A stretch of DNA of 64,000 nt from Saccharicrinis sp963663905 (lineage in GTDB: Bacteria; Bacteroidota; Bacteroidia; Bacteroidales; Marinilabiliaceae). The notes beneath the pieces were generated by a model. That model saw only the letters and a program-made list of their open reading frames with translations, was not told the origin of the DNA and did not search any database. Positions within the stretch are counted from its first letter, which is position 1. The number at the start of each line of letters is the position of its first letter. The position numbers were made by a program, and so were the translations under genes. The stretch is from assembly GCA_963663905.2 (NCBI GenBank), contig OY760657.1:1054001-1118000 (forward strand). The letters run 5' to 3'. Shown in pieces: positions 46,757-56,688 of the stretch.

Positions 46757-49273
46757 ATGTTAGTAAAAGTATTATCATATCGGTTTTCATTCAAGTATTT
46801 GCTTGTATTCTTGCAATTAAGCTTATCCGTTCCTGGAATAATTGCTCAAGCGCCTGTTATAAAGATTGATTTTAATCAATCAGGAAGAGATGTAAATCAG
46901 GTTTCTCAACTGGGTTATGAGGCATGGGATCTATACGAAAATCCAGCAACAAAAACTTATCAGGGAGTTACCTTTTCTATATCTAAATTTGGAGATATTG
47001 GTTCTGGATTAAAAAGCACATGGTATAAAGGAGGTATTAATACTGCTAAATTAGTGAGCGATGGACTAACTGTTATTGATGGCAATGATGGTGCTGCTAT
47101 ATTATTAACACTTAGAAATCTGCCTGAGGGAGAGAATAGTTTGTTGGTTTATTTAAACAACATTGATAATCCTAAAACACAGACCTTTTGTCCATTAGAT
47201 ATTCTTATTAATAATGAATTAGTTGAAGATGACATTCAGCCTACAACCAGGGCGGTATCCAATTATGAAGCAAAGATTGTATATCTAAAATTTAATGCTG
47301 TAAAATATACTGATGTTAATATTCTATTTAAAGCAGATGTGTTAAAAGGAGCTATTGCTAATAATAAGAATGTTATTATAAATGCCATCGAGCTTAATAC
47401 CCCAAACTTGCTAGAACAGGCAAAAGAACCTTTCCCTCAGGACCATGATGAACATGTAATTGCAAAAGAGGATAATTCAGTGACTTTAAAGTGGATTGCA
47501 AATCCAAAGGCATGTTCACATGATGTGTATTTTTCAAATAATATTGAGTCAGTTATTTCTGCACAAAAATCTGATGAAGCATATAAGGGAAATATGAAGG
47601 AAACTTCTTTCGATGTATCAGGTTTGGATTCTCATTTAACTTATTATTGGAGAATTGATGAAGTAAAAGAAGACGGATCTGTAACCAAAGGAGAAATTTG
47701 GTCTTTCCGAATTGCTCAATTGGCTTTTTTAGGTGCAGAAGGCTATGGAAGGTTTGCCAGAGGCGGTCGTGATGGAAAAGTGGTTCACGTAACAAATCTG
47801 AATGACAGTGGTGAAGGAAGTTTACGCTATGCTATAGAAATTGAAAAAGGACCAAGAACCATTGTATTTGATGTTTCAGGAATTATTCAATTACAATCGC
47901 GTTTGACATTATCAGATAGTAAAGTAACTATTGCAGGGCAAACAGCACCAGGTAAAGGAATATGTATTAAAAACGCACCATTGGGTTTAAGTGGTGCTGA
48001 GGATGTTATTATTCAGAATATCCGTGTTAGAAGAGGATCTGAAGGAGATTACAATTGGGGCCTTGACGGAATGGGAATGCAAGGTAGTAACAACTGTATT
48101 ATAGATCATTGTTCAATAAGCTGGACTATTGACGAAGCTTTTAGTTCGCGTTCTGGTCAGAATATAAGTTTGCAAAGAACATTAATAAGTGAAGCCTTAA
48201 ATGTTGCTGGTCATCCTAATTATCCGGAAGGAACTAAACATGGCTATGCAGGTAGCATTGGAGGTGATATTGGAAGCTTTCATCATAATTTATTAGCTCA
48301 CTGTGAAGGTCGTAATTGGAGTCTGGCAGGTGGACTTGACGGTAATGCTTATTATGCTGGTCGTTTGGATATCAGAAATAATGTGGTATATAACTGGGGT
48401 CACCGAGCTACTGACGGAGGAGCAAAAGAAGTGAATTTTGTTGGCAACTATTACAAACCAGGAGCAGCAACCAATTTTTTCTATGCTTTAAACATGCAAC
48501 ATGAAGGCACTGGGTTGGGGATGCAAAGAGCATTTTTTAAAGGTAACGTGATGCCGGGTTATTTTGATGAAGACGATCAGGAGAAAGGTCGAAAGTTCAC
48601 AATAAGTAATAATGCAAATGTAGATTGGGAAACTTTTGTGAAAGAGCCATTTTTTGCATCATACGTAAATACACAATCTGCAATAGCAGCTTATAAAGAT
48701 GTTATTTCAGATGTTGGTTGTATTAATCCTGTTTCAGATGATCATGATCTGCGCATTATAGAAGAAACACTTAAAGGCTCTTATTCAATTAAAGGGAGTA
48801 AATCAGGAAAACCAGGTTTGCCTGATGATCAGTCTGATGTTGGGGGATATGAAAATTATCCTGTAGAAATCAGAAGTAGCGATTGGGATTCTGATGGTGA
48901 CGGACTTCCTAATTGGTGGGAGGAAGCTTTCCATTTAAATATTAATTCTGCAAAAAACGATTTTTCAGATACTAATAATGATGAAGACGGAGATGGATAT
49001 ACTCAAATGGAAGAGTATTTAAATTGGATGAATAAGCTACATTATTTTAGTTCTGTAAAAGATAAGCTTGTTATTCATCTTAAAGCTTTATTTAAGGGAT
49101 ATGAAAAAACACCGCACTATTCTGTTGTAAATGCGGATAACGGAAAAATCAACATTAAAAAAGATCAGGCAAAAATTAGCGCTTCAACTAAAGGTTTTGC
49201 ATCATTCACTATAAAAGTAGTTGATGCAGAAGGCGATAGTAAGGAGCGCGAAGTTGTGGTATATTTTAAATAG
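46757..49273 (+). CDS. PL1-family pectate lyase with N-terminal beta-sandwich and FnIII domains
   Basis: 838 residues from the ATG at 46757; a GTG at 46748 is an alternative start. Signal peptide to about residue 33. The first 200 residues (KIDFNQSGRDVNQV, GINTAKLVSDGL) form a beta-sandwich of unknown type, perhaps carbohydrate-binding. A fibronectin type III domain (about 240-325, VTLKWIANPKACSHDVYF) follows. The PL1 beta-helix (from FLGAEGYGRFARGGRDG) has IDHCSISWTIDEAF and HHNLLAHCEGRNWSLAGG. A calcium-binding thrombospondin type 3 stretch (DSDGDGLPNWWEE, EDGDGYTQ) and a beta C-terminus end the protein, without a clear T9SS tail. The RNWS sequence replaces the more usual RxP motif. Confidence 0.82.
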   Translation: MLVKVLSYRFSFKYLLVFLQLSLSVPGIIAQAPVIKIDFNQSGRDVNQVSQLGYEAWDLYENPATKTYQGVTFSISKFGDIGSGLKSTWYKGGINTAKLVSDGLTVIDGNDGAAILLTLRNLPEGENSLLVYLNNIDNPKTQTFCPLDILINNELVEDDIQPTTRAVSNYEAKIVYLKFNAVKYTDVNILFKADVLKGAIANNKNVIINAIELNTPNLLEQAKEPFPQDHDEHVIAKEDNSVTLKWIANPKACSHDVYFSNNIESVISAQKSDEAYKGNMKETSFDVSGLDSHLTYYWRIDEVKEDGSVTKGEIWSFRIAQLAFLGAEGYGRFARGGRDGKVVHVTNLNDSGEGSLRYAIEIEKGPRTIVFDVSGIIQLQSRLTLSDSKVTIAGQTAPGKGICIKNAPLGLSGAEDVIIQNIRVRRGSEGDYNWGLDGMGMQGSNNCIIDHCSISWTIDEAFSSRSGQNISLQRTLISEALNVAGHPNYPEGTKHGYAGSIGGDIGSFHHNLLAHCEGRNWSLAGGLDGNAYYAGRLDIRNNVVYNWGHRATDGGAKEVNFVGNYYKPGAATNFFYALNMQHEGTGLGMQRAFFKGNVMPGYFDEDDQEKGRKFTISNNANVDWETFVKEPFFASYVNTQSAIAAYKDVISDVGCINPVSDDHDLRIIEETLKGSYSIKGSKSGKPGLPDDQSDVGGYENYPVEIRSSDWDSDGDGLPNWWEEAFHLNINSAKNDFSDTNNDEDGDGYTQMEEYLNWMNKLHYFSSVKDKLVIHLKALFKGYEKTPHYSVVNADNGKINIKKDQAKISASTKGFASFTIKVVDAEGDSKEREVVVYFK

Positions 49274-49401
49274 AATTTGAAAATCAAACGATACTTAATC
49301 TGTTTGAGATTTATAATAAAATATTAACCAAAGCAATAGGGTAATATCTTGTTTTGGTGTATAGAATTAAAAGAATATTGGAATTAAAAAAACAATTAGA
49401 A

Positions 49402-51141
49402 ATGAAAAAAGCAAATCGTGTTTTATGCACATTAATTGCATTATTTGGTTTTGTGTATTTTAATGGGCTATTTGCTCAATATCCGGATATTCCGGAGGAT
49501 GTACACAAAGCATCTGTGAAATTAATTGAAGATACTTATAAATTATCTGATGAAGCATGGGAAAAAGCTCTTCCTATTGTTGAAAAAGAAGCAGCTGAAG
49601 GTAGACCATATATTCCTTGGGCTGGTCGTCCAAATGATTTACCTCAGGCTGATATACCATCTTTTCCTGGCGCTGAAGGTGGCGGTATGTACAGCTTTGG
49701 TGGTCGCGGTGGAAAAGTAATTACTGTTACTAGTTTGGCTGATCATGGTCCTGGAACTTTACGTGAAGCTTGCGAAACAGGTGGTGCTCGTATTATTGTA
49801 TTCAATGTAGCCGGAATTATAAAATTAGAACGTCCTATTATAGTTCGCGCTCCTTATGTTACAATTGCAGGACAAACAGCGCCTGGTGATGGGGTTTGTT
49901 TAGCTGGTGAAAGTTTTTGGATTGATACTCATGATGTAGTTATCCGTCATATGCGTTTCCGAAGAGGAGAAACGTGGGTAGGTCGTCGTGACGATGCTAT
50001 TGGCGGTAATCCTGTAGGAAACATTATGCTAGATCATATTTCTGCAACATGGGGATTAGATGAAAATATGTCTATCTACCGTCATATGTGGAATGATGGA
50101 ACAGGAAAAAAGGATGTTAAGCTTCCGACAGTTAATATTACGATCCAAAACTCCATTTTTGGTGAAGCTTTAGATACATGGAACCACGCTTTTGGTAGTA
50201 CACTAGGAGGTGAAAATTGTTCTTTTATGCGTAACCTTTGGGCTAATAACTCAGGAAGAAATCCTTCTATTGGTTGGAACGGAGTATTTAATTTTGTGAA
50301 TAATACAGTATTTAACTGGGTACACCGTTCTCTTGATGGTGGTGATTATACCGCAAAATATAATATCATAAATAATTACTTTAAACCAGGTCCTGCATCA
50401 AAATTGGATGAAGCAGTAGGTCATCGTATCATAAAACCAGAATCAGGAAGAAGTAAATTGGATCACCATGTTTATGGTAAGGCTTATGTTTATGGAAATA
50501 TCATGGAAGGTAACGATAAAGTTACTAAAGATAACTGGGCTGGTGGTGTTCAGGTAGAAGATATGCCTGACAAAAATGATCCTTATAAAGAAGTATTGTT
50601 ATCAGAAGATTTGAAGCAGTATAAAGATCAGATTTATTGGACTCGTCCTTTTGCTATGCCATATTTAACCATTATGCCAGCTAAAGATGCACATGAGTAC
50701 GTATTAGATCATGCTGGTGCAACATGGCCAACTCGTGATGCTGTAGATGAACGTATTGCAAGAGTTGTTCGCACAGGTAAGATAGAATATGCAAAAAAGG
50801 TAAGCTTAAAAGATGTTCCTCAATTTAAATACCGTCGTTTACCTGAAGATTCTTATAAAATTGGAATTATTACAGACATTAGTCAGGTAGGTGGGTATCC
50901 TGAGTATAATGGTACTCCTTATGTTGATACCGATAAAGATGGTATGCCTGATGATTATGAGAAAAAAGTTGGATTAAATCCTAATGATGCTTCTGATGCT
51001 AATGGGGATATTAACCATGATGGTTATACTAATATTGAAATGTATATCAATGGTATTAATCCTAATTACTCTGTAAACTGGCAAGATCTTAAAAATAATT
51101 ATGATACATTAAACGATCGAGTTTCATTAATTGAATTTTAA
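49402..51141 (+). CDS. PL1-family pectate lyase
   Basis: 579 residues from the ATG at 49402 (MKKANRVLCTLIALFGFVYF, signal ending LFAQ). A GTG-started longer form at 49354 is less likely. The beta-helix starts FPGAEGGGMYSFGGRGGKVI and has APYVTIAGQTAPGDG, RRDDAIGG, LDHISATWGLDENMS and WANNSGRNPSIGWNG. A calcium-binding segment (DTDKDGMPDDYEKKVGLNP) ends the protein. There is no T9SS tail and no extra N-terminal domain, so it is probably periplasmic. It likely cleaves galacturonan oligomers imported through SusC. Confidence 0.85.
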   Translation: MKKANRVLCTLIALFGFVYFNGLFAQYPDIPEDVHKASVKLIEDTYKLSDEAWEKALPIVEKEAAEGRPYIPWAGRPNDLPQADIPSFPGAEGGGMYSFGGRGGKVITVTSLADHGPGTLREACETGGARIIVFNVAGIIKLERPIIVRAPYVTIAGQTAPGDGVCLAGESFWIDTHDVVIRHMRFRRGETWVGRRDDAIGGNPVGNIMLDHISATWGLDENMSIYRHMWNDGTGKKDVKLPTVNITIQNSIFGEALDTWNHAFGSTLGGENCSFMRNLWANNSGRNPSIGWNGVFNFVNNTVFNWVHRSLDGGDYTAKYNIINNYFKPGPASKLDEAVGHRIIKPESGRSKLDHHVYGKAYVYGNIMEGNDKVTKDNWAGGVQVEDMPDKNDPYKEVLLSEDLKQYKDQIYWTRPFAMPYLTIMPAKDAHEYVLDHAGATWPTRDAVDERIARVVRTGKIEYAKKVSLKDVPQFKYRRLPEDSYKIGIITDISQVGGYPEYNGTPYVDTDKDGMPDDYEKKVGLNPNDASDANGDINHDGYTNIEMYINGINPNYSVNWQDLKNNYDTLNDRVSLIEF

Positions 51142-51152
51142 TATGGTGTTTC

Positions 51153-51192
51153 ATCTCCAGGAATTATTGTTTCTGGAGATTTTTTGTTTTTA
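51153..51192 (+). terminator. Intrinsic terminator after third PL1
   Basis: ATCTCCAG (51153-51160) pairs with CTGGAGAT (51173-51180) over a 12-nt loop, followed by a T-rich run broken by one G. It separates the PL1 from the DUF3826 gene. Confidence 0.88.
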
Positions 51193-51209
51193 ATGATAAG
51201 ATTTTAATT

Positions 51210-51875
51210 ATGAAGATGAGAATGATATTAACAGTACTATTTATAGCTTCATTTGTTTTTGGGAATGCTCAAAATGATGGGAATGAGGAAGATGAATATA
51301 CCAAGGTTATCAGGGGAAGAGCTGATAAAATTGTAGATGAAATGACCTTTAGTTGTAGTGATTTGAAAATTAGAGTCCGTGACTTAATAATGGATCATTA
51401 TAGGTTCTTAAGTGAAGCAGAGGATTCTCGTAATGCTGATGTTGCAAAAATCAGAGAAACCTATGCTGAAAATAAGGAATTAAGAGATGCTAAAATAGAT
51501 TTACGAAAAGCTGAGCAAGAATTGAAAATTCGTGATCACCATTTTGCATTTAATTCAGAATTAAAATTAGTTATTACTGAAGAGCAGATTGATCAGGTTA
51601 AAGATGGTTTAACTTATAATGTTTGTCCAAATACTTATGCCGCATTTCAGGATATGATTCTTGATTTAAAACCAGAGGAAAAAGAACAAATTCATATTTG
51701 GTTGTTGGAAGCCAGAGAACATGCGATTGACGGAGGTTCATCAAAAGAGAAGCATGGTTGGTTCGGAAAATATAAAGGACGTATCAATAATTATCTTTCA
51801 AAACAAGGTTATGATTTGAATAAGATAAGTGAAGAATGGCATGAAAGAATGAGAGCTAAAGGTATACAACTTTAG
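51210..51875 (+). CDS. DUF3826-family secreted protein
   Basis: 221 residues with signal peptide (to about NAQ, residue 21). It is largely alpha-helical. The C-terminal part (TEEQIDQVKDGLTYNVCPNTYAAFQDM, KPEEKEQIHIWLLEAREHAIDG, KYKGRINNYLSKQGYD) matches what I know as DUF3826, a family found mainly in pectin and other glycan loci of Bacteroidota. No function is known. A second, more distant paralogue lies at 61139-61780. Both copies are next to RG-specific enzymes. A periplasmic helper role is inference. Confidence 0.82.
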   Translation: MKMRMILTVLFIASFVFGNAQNDGNEEDEYTKVIRGRADKIVDEMTFSCSDLKIRVRDLIMDHYRFLSEAEDSRNADVAKIRETYAENKELRDAKIDLRKAEQELKIRDHHFAFNSELKLVITEEQIDQVKDGLTYNVCPNTYAAFQDMILDLKPEEKEQIHIWLLEAREHAIDGGSSKEKHGWFGKYKGRINNYLSKQGYDLNKISEEWHERMRAKGIQL

Positions 51876-51932
51876 AAAGCTTATTTTGACTTAAAATATT
51901 GTAACTATATATTACAATTGAGCTGTGAAACT

Positions 51933-51964
51933 TAGAGTTTGATTTTTAGTTATATCAAACTCTA
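51933..51964 (+). terminator. Inverted repeat after DUF3826 gene
   Basis: TAGAGTTTGAT (51933-51943) pairs with ATCAAACTCTA (51954-51964), an 11-bp perfect stem, with short T-rich sequence after. It ends 25 bp before the next start. Confidence 0.7.
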
Positions 51965-51989
51965 TTTAAAATTATAAATTACTTTTCTA

Positions 51990-54900
51990 ATGACTCGTTC
52001 AGTGAAAAATATTATTTCTGCACACAAAATATTTGCTATTAAATACACAGTACTTATTTCTTTATTAGTGGTAGCTACTTCTATTTTGGCGAAGCCTCGT
52101 CCAAAACCACTGGTATATATTGGTAGCAATGGAAAATTAGAATACATCTCAGATGAAAAAGGTAATCGTATTATAGATTTTTCATATTGCGGATACGAAG
52201 CCTCAGAAAAAGAAATTCCATTTATTGAAGCCAAAGTCATTATTGCTGAGGTTGAAGGAGATGCTACAGAATTAATACAAAAAGCCATCGATTATGTTGG
52301 TAATTTACCTTTAGATAACAATGGTTTTAGAGGTGCTATACAGTTTGAAGGTGGAAAATATTTGGTAAAAGGACGATTAAAAATTGAAAAATCCGGAATT
52401 GTTCTTAGAGGTAAAGGAATGGGAGATAATGGAACCCAGATTATTGTAGGAGGAAAAGACAGACTTACTTTTATCAGAGTTAAAGGAGAGGATAATAAAA
52501 TATTAGAAAAAGCATCGGACGTAAAAGATGCTTATGTTCCAATTAATGCAAAATATGTTACTGTAAACAGTGTTAAGGATTTTACAGTAGGACAAAAAAT
52601 AATGATTCATCGTCCATCTACTCAAAAGTGGATTGATGAATTAAAAATGAGAGAAGTTGGTGGTGAATCATCAGGTTATGTAGGATGGAAACCTGGTCAG
52701 AGAGATATATGGTGGGATAGAGCCATCAAAGAAATTAAACGAGATACGCTGTTTTTTGATGCTCCAATTACAACAGCTTTAGATACAACTTACGGAATTA
52801 GTCAGGTTGTTCCTTACCAATGGAAAGGAAGAATCAATAATATTGGCATAGAAAATTTAAGTTTAACCTCTGAGTATGATGCAACAAATCCTAAAGATGA
52901 AGATCATTGTCATTCCGCTATTTCTATTGAAAATGCTGAGAATGTTTGGGTGCGTCAAATTGTTTTTAATCATTTTGCCGGATCAGCAGTAGCTGCCTAT
53001 GAAACAGCTCGTAAAGTAACTGTTGAAGACTGTGTTTCATTGGCACCGGTTTCTGAAATTGGAGGATGGAGAAGAAATACCTTCTTTACAATGGGGCAGC
53101 AAACTCTATTTCAAAGGTTATATGCTGAAGATGGCTATCATGATTTTGCAACCGGATTTTGTACAACAGGTCCTAATGCTTTTGTTGAGTGTTATTCAAG
53201 TTTGCCTCATAATTACAGTGGAGCAATAGACAGTTGGGCTTCAGGATTATTGTTTGATATTGTAAATGTTGATGGTCAACGTTTATCTTTTAATAATCAT
53301 TATCTGGATAATCAGGGTTCGGGTTGGTGTGCTGCCAATTCTATGTTTTATCAATGTTCGGCTGACAGAATAGAAAGTTTTGCTCCGCCTACAGCTACGA
53401 ACTGGTGTATTGCATCATGGGCTCAGTTTATTGGCGATGGATACTGGCATGAACAAAATAGCCATCTGTCACCAAGGAGTTTATATTATAAGCAATTGGC
53501 AGATCGTTTGGGAAAAGATGAAAAAGCGTATGAAAATCAATACAGAATCAAACCGGAGGAAGCTTCAAGTAGTCCTACTGCAGAAGTTGCTGAGCAATTG
53601 ACTAAAGAATCATACAAACCATTGGAAACAATGAAGCAATGGGTAATGAGAGCTTCGGAAAGAAATTATATCAATACAGATTCAAAAGATGCTTTATTAG
53701 CAACCAAAATAAAAGACGCTAAACATGTAAAAGAGGATGATATACCTGAAATTTCTATTCAAAATGGATGGATGGTATATGGTTCAAAAGTGATGGCAGG
53801 AATGCGCTTTACGGTACCTTGGTGGAGAGGTGTTGCTCGTCCTTATCAGGCTATTAAAGAGAATCCTTGTGTTACAAGATATGTTCCTGGTAGATATGGA
53901 AATGGTTATACTGATGACCTTACATATGCATCAGAATGGATGAAGAAGAATAATATGGTTGGTTTAGAACACAATTATGGCTTATGGTATGATCGCCGTA
54001 GAATGGACCATGAGCGTGTACGTCGTATGAATGGTAATGTTTGGGCTCCTTTCTTTGTTCAGCCTTGGGCACGTAGTGGACAAGGAATTGCTTGGGATGG
54101 ATTAAGTAAATATGATCTTACAAAATTTGATTATTTCTATTGGTCGAGGTTAAAGCAGTTTGCTGATATTGCAGCCAAAGAAGGCCAGGTTTTGGTTCAT
54201 CACAACTATTTTCAGCATAATATTTTAGAAGCGGGAGCACACTGGTCTGATAGTCCATGGCGTCCTGTTAATAATATCAATAACACAGGATTTCCAGAAC
54301 CAGCACCTTATGCCGGAGATAAAAGGATTTTTGTTGCAGAACAGTTTTACGATATCAATCATCCTGTACGAAGAGAATTACATAAGAAATTTATTCGTCA
54401 GTGTTTGGATAATTTTGCTGATAACAATAATGTACTTCAGTTGATTAGTGCGGAATATACCGGTCCTGTTGAGTTTGTTGAATTCTGGATTGATGTAATC
54501 AAAGAATGGGAAAAAGAAACCGGTAAACATGAAATGATTTGCTTAAGTACAACAAAAGATGTTCAGGATGTGATTTTAAATCAACCCGAACGAGCTCAGG
54601 TAATTGATGTTATTGATGTTCGTTATTGGAGTTATCGTCCGGATAGTTCTGCTTATGCACCAAAGGGAGGTATAAATTTAGCTCCTCGTCAACATGCACG
54701 TTTGGAGAAGACAGGTAGCCGATCTTTTAATTCTGTTTATCGAAGTGTAATTGAATATAAAATGAGATTCCCGAAAAAAGCAGTGATTTACAGTGAAGGA
54801 AGATTTGATGCTTATGGATGGGCTGTTTTTATGGCAGGCGGATCTTTGCCTGTATTACCTCAGGAAACTTCTAAAGAACTATTGAATGCTGCATCTTCAA

Positions 54901-55160
54901 TGCGACCTGTTGAAAATGCAGAGAATGCTGAAGAATTATCTATGCTTTCAAATAAAAATGGTGAGTATATCATTCATTTAGCAGCCAAAAATAAAGTGGA
55001 TCTGGATCTGTCATCATATAGAGGTACCTATGTTATAAGATATGTTGATTTAAATACCGGAAAAACTACCGGTGATAAAAAGGTAATAAAAGCAGGTTCA
55101 AAGGTTAGTTTAACTAATCCTTATGATAGTAATAGTATTTTATGGATAACTAAAAAATAA
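51990..55160 (+). CDS. Large beta-helix protein of DUF4955/DUF6298-like type, unknown function
   Basis: 1056 residues with an N-terminal signal anchor (about residues 15-34). Residues about 35-500 form a right-handed beta-helix like polysaccharide lyases (IQKAIDYVGN, IVLRGKGMGDNGTQI, NIGIENLSLTSEYDA, AISIENAENVWVRQI). The rest (600-1056) is different, with GMRFTVPWWRGVARPYQA, WYDRRRMDHERVRRMNG, FVQPWARSGQGIAWDG and a C-terminal beta domain. I recall similar proteins under the names DUF4955 and DUF6298, but this match is from memory. No function is known. The position between DUF3826 and GH140 genes and the 12-bp gap to GH140 suggest action on rhamnogalacturonan. A novel lyase or hydrolase is possible; I see no known catalytic motif. 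Confidence 0.8.
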   Translation: MTRSVKNIISAHKIFAIKYTVLISLLVVATSILAKPRPKPLVYIGSNGKLEYISDEKGNRIIDFSYCGYEASEKEIPFIEAKVIIAEVEGDATELIQKAIDYVGNLPLDNNGFRGAIQFEGGKYLVKGRLKIEKSGIVLRGKGMGDNGTQIIVGGKDRLTFIRVKGEDNKILEKASDVKDAYVPINAKYVTVNSVKDFTVGQKIMIHRPSTQKWIDELKMREVGGESSGYVGWKPGQRDIWWDRAIKEIKRDTLFFDAPITTALDTTYGISQVVPYQWKGRINNIGIENLSLTSEYDATNPKDEDHCHSAISIENAENVWVRQIVFNHFAGSAVAAYETARKVTVEDCVSLAPVSEIGGWRRNTFFTMGQQTLFQRLYAEDGYHDFATGFCTTGPNAFVECYSSLPHNYSGAIDSWASGLLFDIVNVDGQRLSFNNHYLDNQGSGWCAANSMFYQCSADRIESFAPPTATNWCIASWAQFIGDGYWHEQNSHLSPRSLYYKQLADRLGKDEKAYENQYRIKPEEASSSPTAEVAEQLTKESYKPLETMKQWVMRASERNYINTDSKDALLATKIKDAKHVKEDDIPEISIQNGWMVYGSKVMAGMRFTVPWWRGVARPYQAIKENPCVTRYVPGRYGNGYTDDLTYASEWMKKNNMVGLEHNYGLWYDRRRMDHERVRRMNGNVWAPFFVQPWARSGQGIAWDGLSKYDLTKFDYFYWSRLKQFADIAAKEGQVLVHHNYFQHNILEAGAHWSDSPWRPVNNINNTGFPEPAPYAGDKRIFVAEQFYDINHPVRRELHKKFIRQCLDNFADNNNVLQLISAEYTGPVEFVEFWIDVIKEWEKETGKHEMICLSTTKDVQDVILNQPERAQVIDVIDVRYWSYRPDSSAYAPKGGINLAPRQHARLEKTGSRSFNSVYRSVIEYKMRFPKKAVIYSEGRFDAYGWAVFMAGGSLPVLPQETSKELLNAASSMRPVENAENAEELSMLSNKNGEYIIHLAAKNKVDLDLSSYRGTYVIRYVDLNTGKTTGDKKVIKAGSKVSLTNPYDSNSILWITKK

Positions 55161-55172
55161 AACCGTTTAGGC

Positions 55173-56564
55173 ATGTTTAAAAAATTAGCATTAGGAGTTA
55201 TTGCATTATCAATGATGGTGGCTTGTGTTTCAAAAAAGGCTGCAAAGAAAGAAGGGCTATCTTTATTAAAGATTTCCGAAAACGGAAGGTTTATGGAAGA
55301 TGAGAGTGGAGATCCATTCTTTTGGTTAGGGGATACCGGATGGCTGCTTTTTTCTAAATTAACAAGAGAAGAAGCTGATCAATATCTTACAAATAGAGCT
55401 CAATTAGGTTTTAATGTAATTCAGGTAATGGTTTTACATACCATTGGAGCAAAAAATGTATATGGAGATTCTGCATTAATCAAAAATAATGTTGCGTTTC
55501 CTTTAATTACAGAGGGAAATGATTTTAAAGATTCTGTACAATATGATTTTTGGGATAATGTGGATTATGTAGTTGATCTTGCTGCAAAAAAAGGTTTATA
55601 CATGGCCATGGTTCCTGTTTGGGGTAATAATGTTAAGGAAGGTTATGTTTCAAGAGATGATGCGGCTACTTATTCTAAATGGTTAGCAAATCGTTATAAG
55701 GACAGAAAGAATATCATCTGGTTAAATGGTGGTGATACTTATGGTAGTGATTCTACTGCAACATGGAACATCATTGGTAATGGATTAAACGATAATGATC
55801 CTAATCACCTGATCACTTTCCATCCTCGTGGCAGATGTTCTTCAACTGATTGGTTCCATAACGAAAAATGGATGGATTTTAATATGGTTCAGTCTGGTCA
55901 CCGTAGATATGATCAGGATGATACTGAGAGGGGCTATGGTCAGGATAACTGGCGTTATATGGAGGATGATTACAAAATGACTCCGGCAAAACCAACAATT
56001 GATGGAGAGCCATCTTATGAAGGAATACCTCATGGATTACACGATGTAAATCAACCGTTCTGGAATGATGATGATGTTCGCAGATATGCATATTGGTCAG
56101 TTTTTTCGGGTGCCTTTGGATATACTTATGGACATAGTGCAGTAATGCAGTTTTATAACGAAAAAGATAAAGAACCGGCTTATGGTGCTAAATTATATTG
56201 GCAACAAGCGATTAACGAGCCTGGAGCAAAACAAATGAAATATGTAAAGCAATTGATGCTTTCAAGAGATTTCTTTAGCAGAGTTCCTGATCAATCTTTA
56301 TTAGCTGAAAATGGTGAAAAGTATGCCTATAAAGTTGCAACTAAAGGCAATGGTTATGCTTTGATATATACTTTTATTGGAGATGAGATCGCTGTTAATA
56401 TGGACCATTTTTCATCTTCAAAAGTTAAAGCCTCTTGGTTTAATCCTCGTAATGGTGAGATTAAGGAGATAAAAGAAGTTTCAAATAGTGGTGTAGCAAG
56501 ATTTGATGCTCCGGGAGAGACAGAAGATGGAAACGATTGGGTATTAATTTTAGATGAGAAGTAA
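55173..56564 (+). CDS. GH140-like apiosidase, lipoprotein
   Basis: 463 residues, lipoprotein signal (MMVAC, Cys18). The TIM barrel has FFWLGDTGWLLFSKLTREEA, IIWLNGGDTYG with Asp188 and TIDGEPSYEG with Glu279, and a C-terminal beta domain (HFSSSKVKASWFNPRNGEI). This is the DUF4038 plus collagen-binding-like layout of GH140. The GH140 founder in Bacteroides cuts the beta-1,2-apiose link between RG-II side chains A and B and the backbone, and its catalytic pair (from memory Asp187/Glu284) sits at matching places. It is the clearest RG-II marker in the window, although some GH140 homologues may have other substrates. It lies 12 bp after the large beta-helix gene. Confidence 0.8.
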   Translation: MFKKLALGVIALSMMVACVSKKAAKKEGLSLLKISENGRFMEDESGDPFFWLGDTGWLLFSKLTREEADQYLTNRAQLGFNVIQVMVLHTIGAKNVYGDSALIKNNVAFPLITEGNDFKDSVQYDFWDNVDYVVDLAAKKGLYMAMVPVWGNNVKEGYVSRDDAATYSKWLANRYKDRKNIIWLNGGDTYGSDSTATWNIIGNGLNDNDPNHLITFHPRGRCSSTDWFHNEKWMDFNMVQSGHRRYDQDDTERGYGQDNWRYMEDDYKMTPAKPTIDGEPSYEGIPHGLHDVNQPFWNDDDVRRYAYWSVFSGAFGYTYGHSAVMQFYNEKDKEPAYGAKLYWQQAINEPGAKQMKYVKQLMLSRDFFSRVPDQSLLAENGEKYAYKVATKGNGYALIYTFIGDEIAVNMDHFSSSKVKASWFNPRNGEIKEIKEVSNSGVARFDAPGETEDGNDWVLILDEK

Positions 56565-56600
56565 AAGCCCCTCTCAATCTCCCCAAGTGGGGAAAGGCTT
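56565..56600. terminator. GC-rich nested hairpin, dispersed repeat type
   Basis: An outer stem AAGCC/GGCTT (56565-56569 and 56596-56600) and an inner stem TCCCC/GGGGA around AAGT. The inner CTCCCCAAGTGGGGA is of the form often seen as a dispersed repeat in Bacteroidota genomes. It follows the GH140 stop codon by a few bases and has a short T stretch after it. Confidence 0.6.
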
Positions 56601-56688
56601 ATTTACAGCTTGTAAAAAATAACTCAGTGTCATTATCTCTCTTTGTTTAAAAGCTATTGGTTATTAATTACACAACTGAATTTTAATT

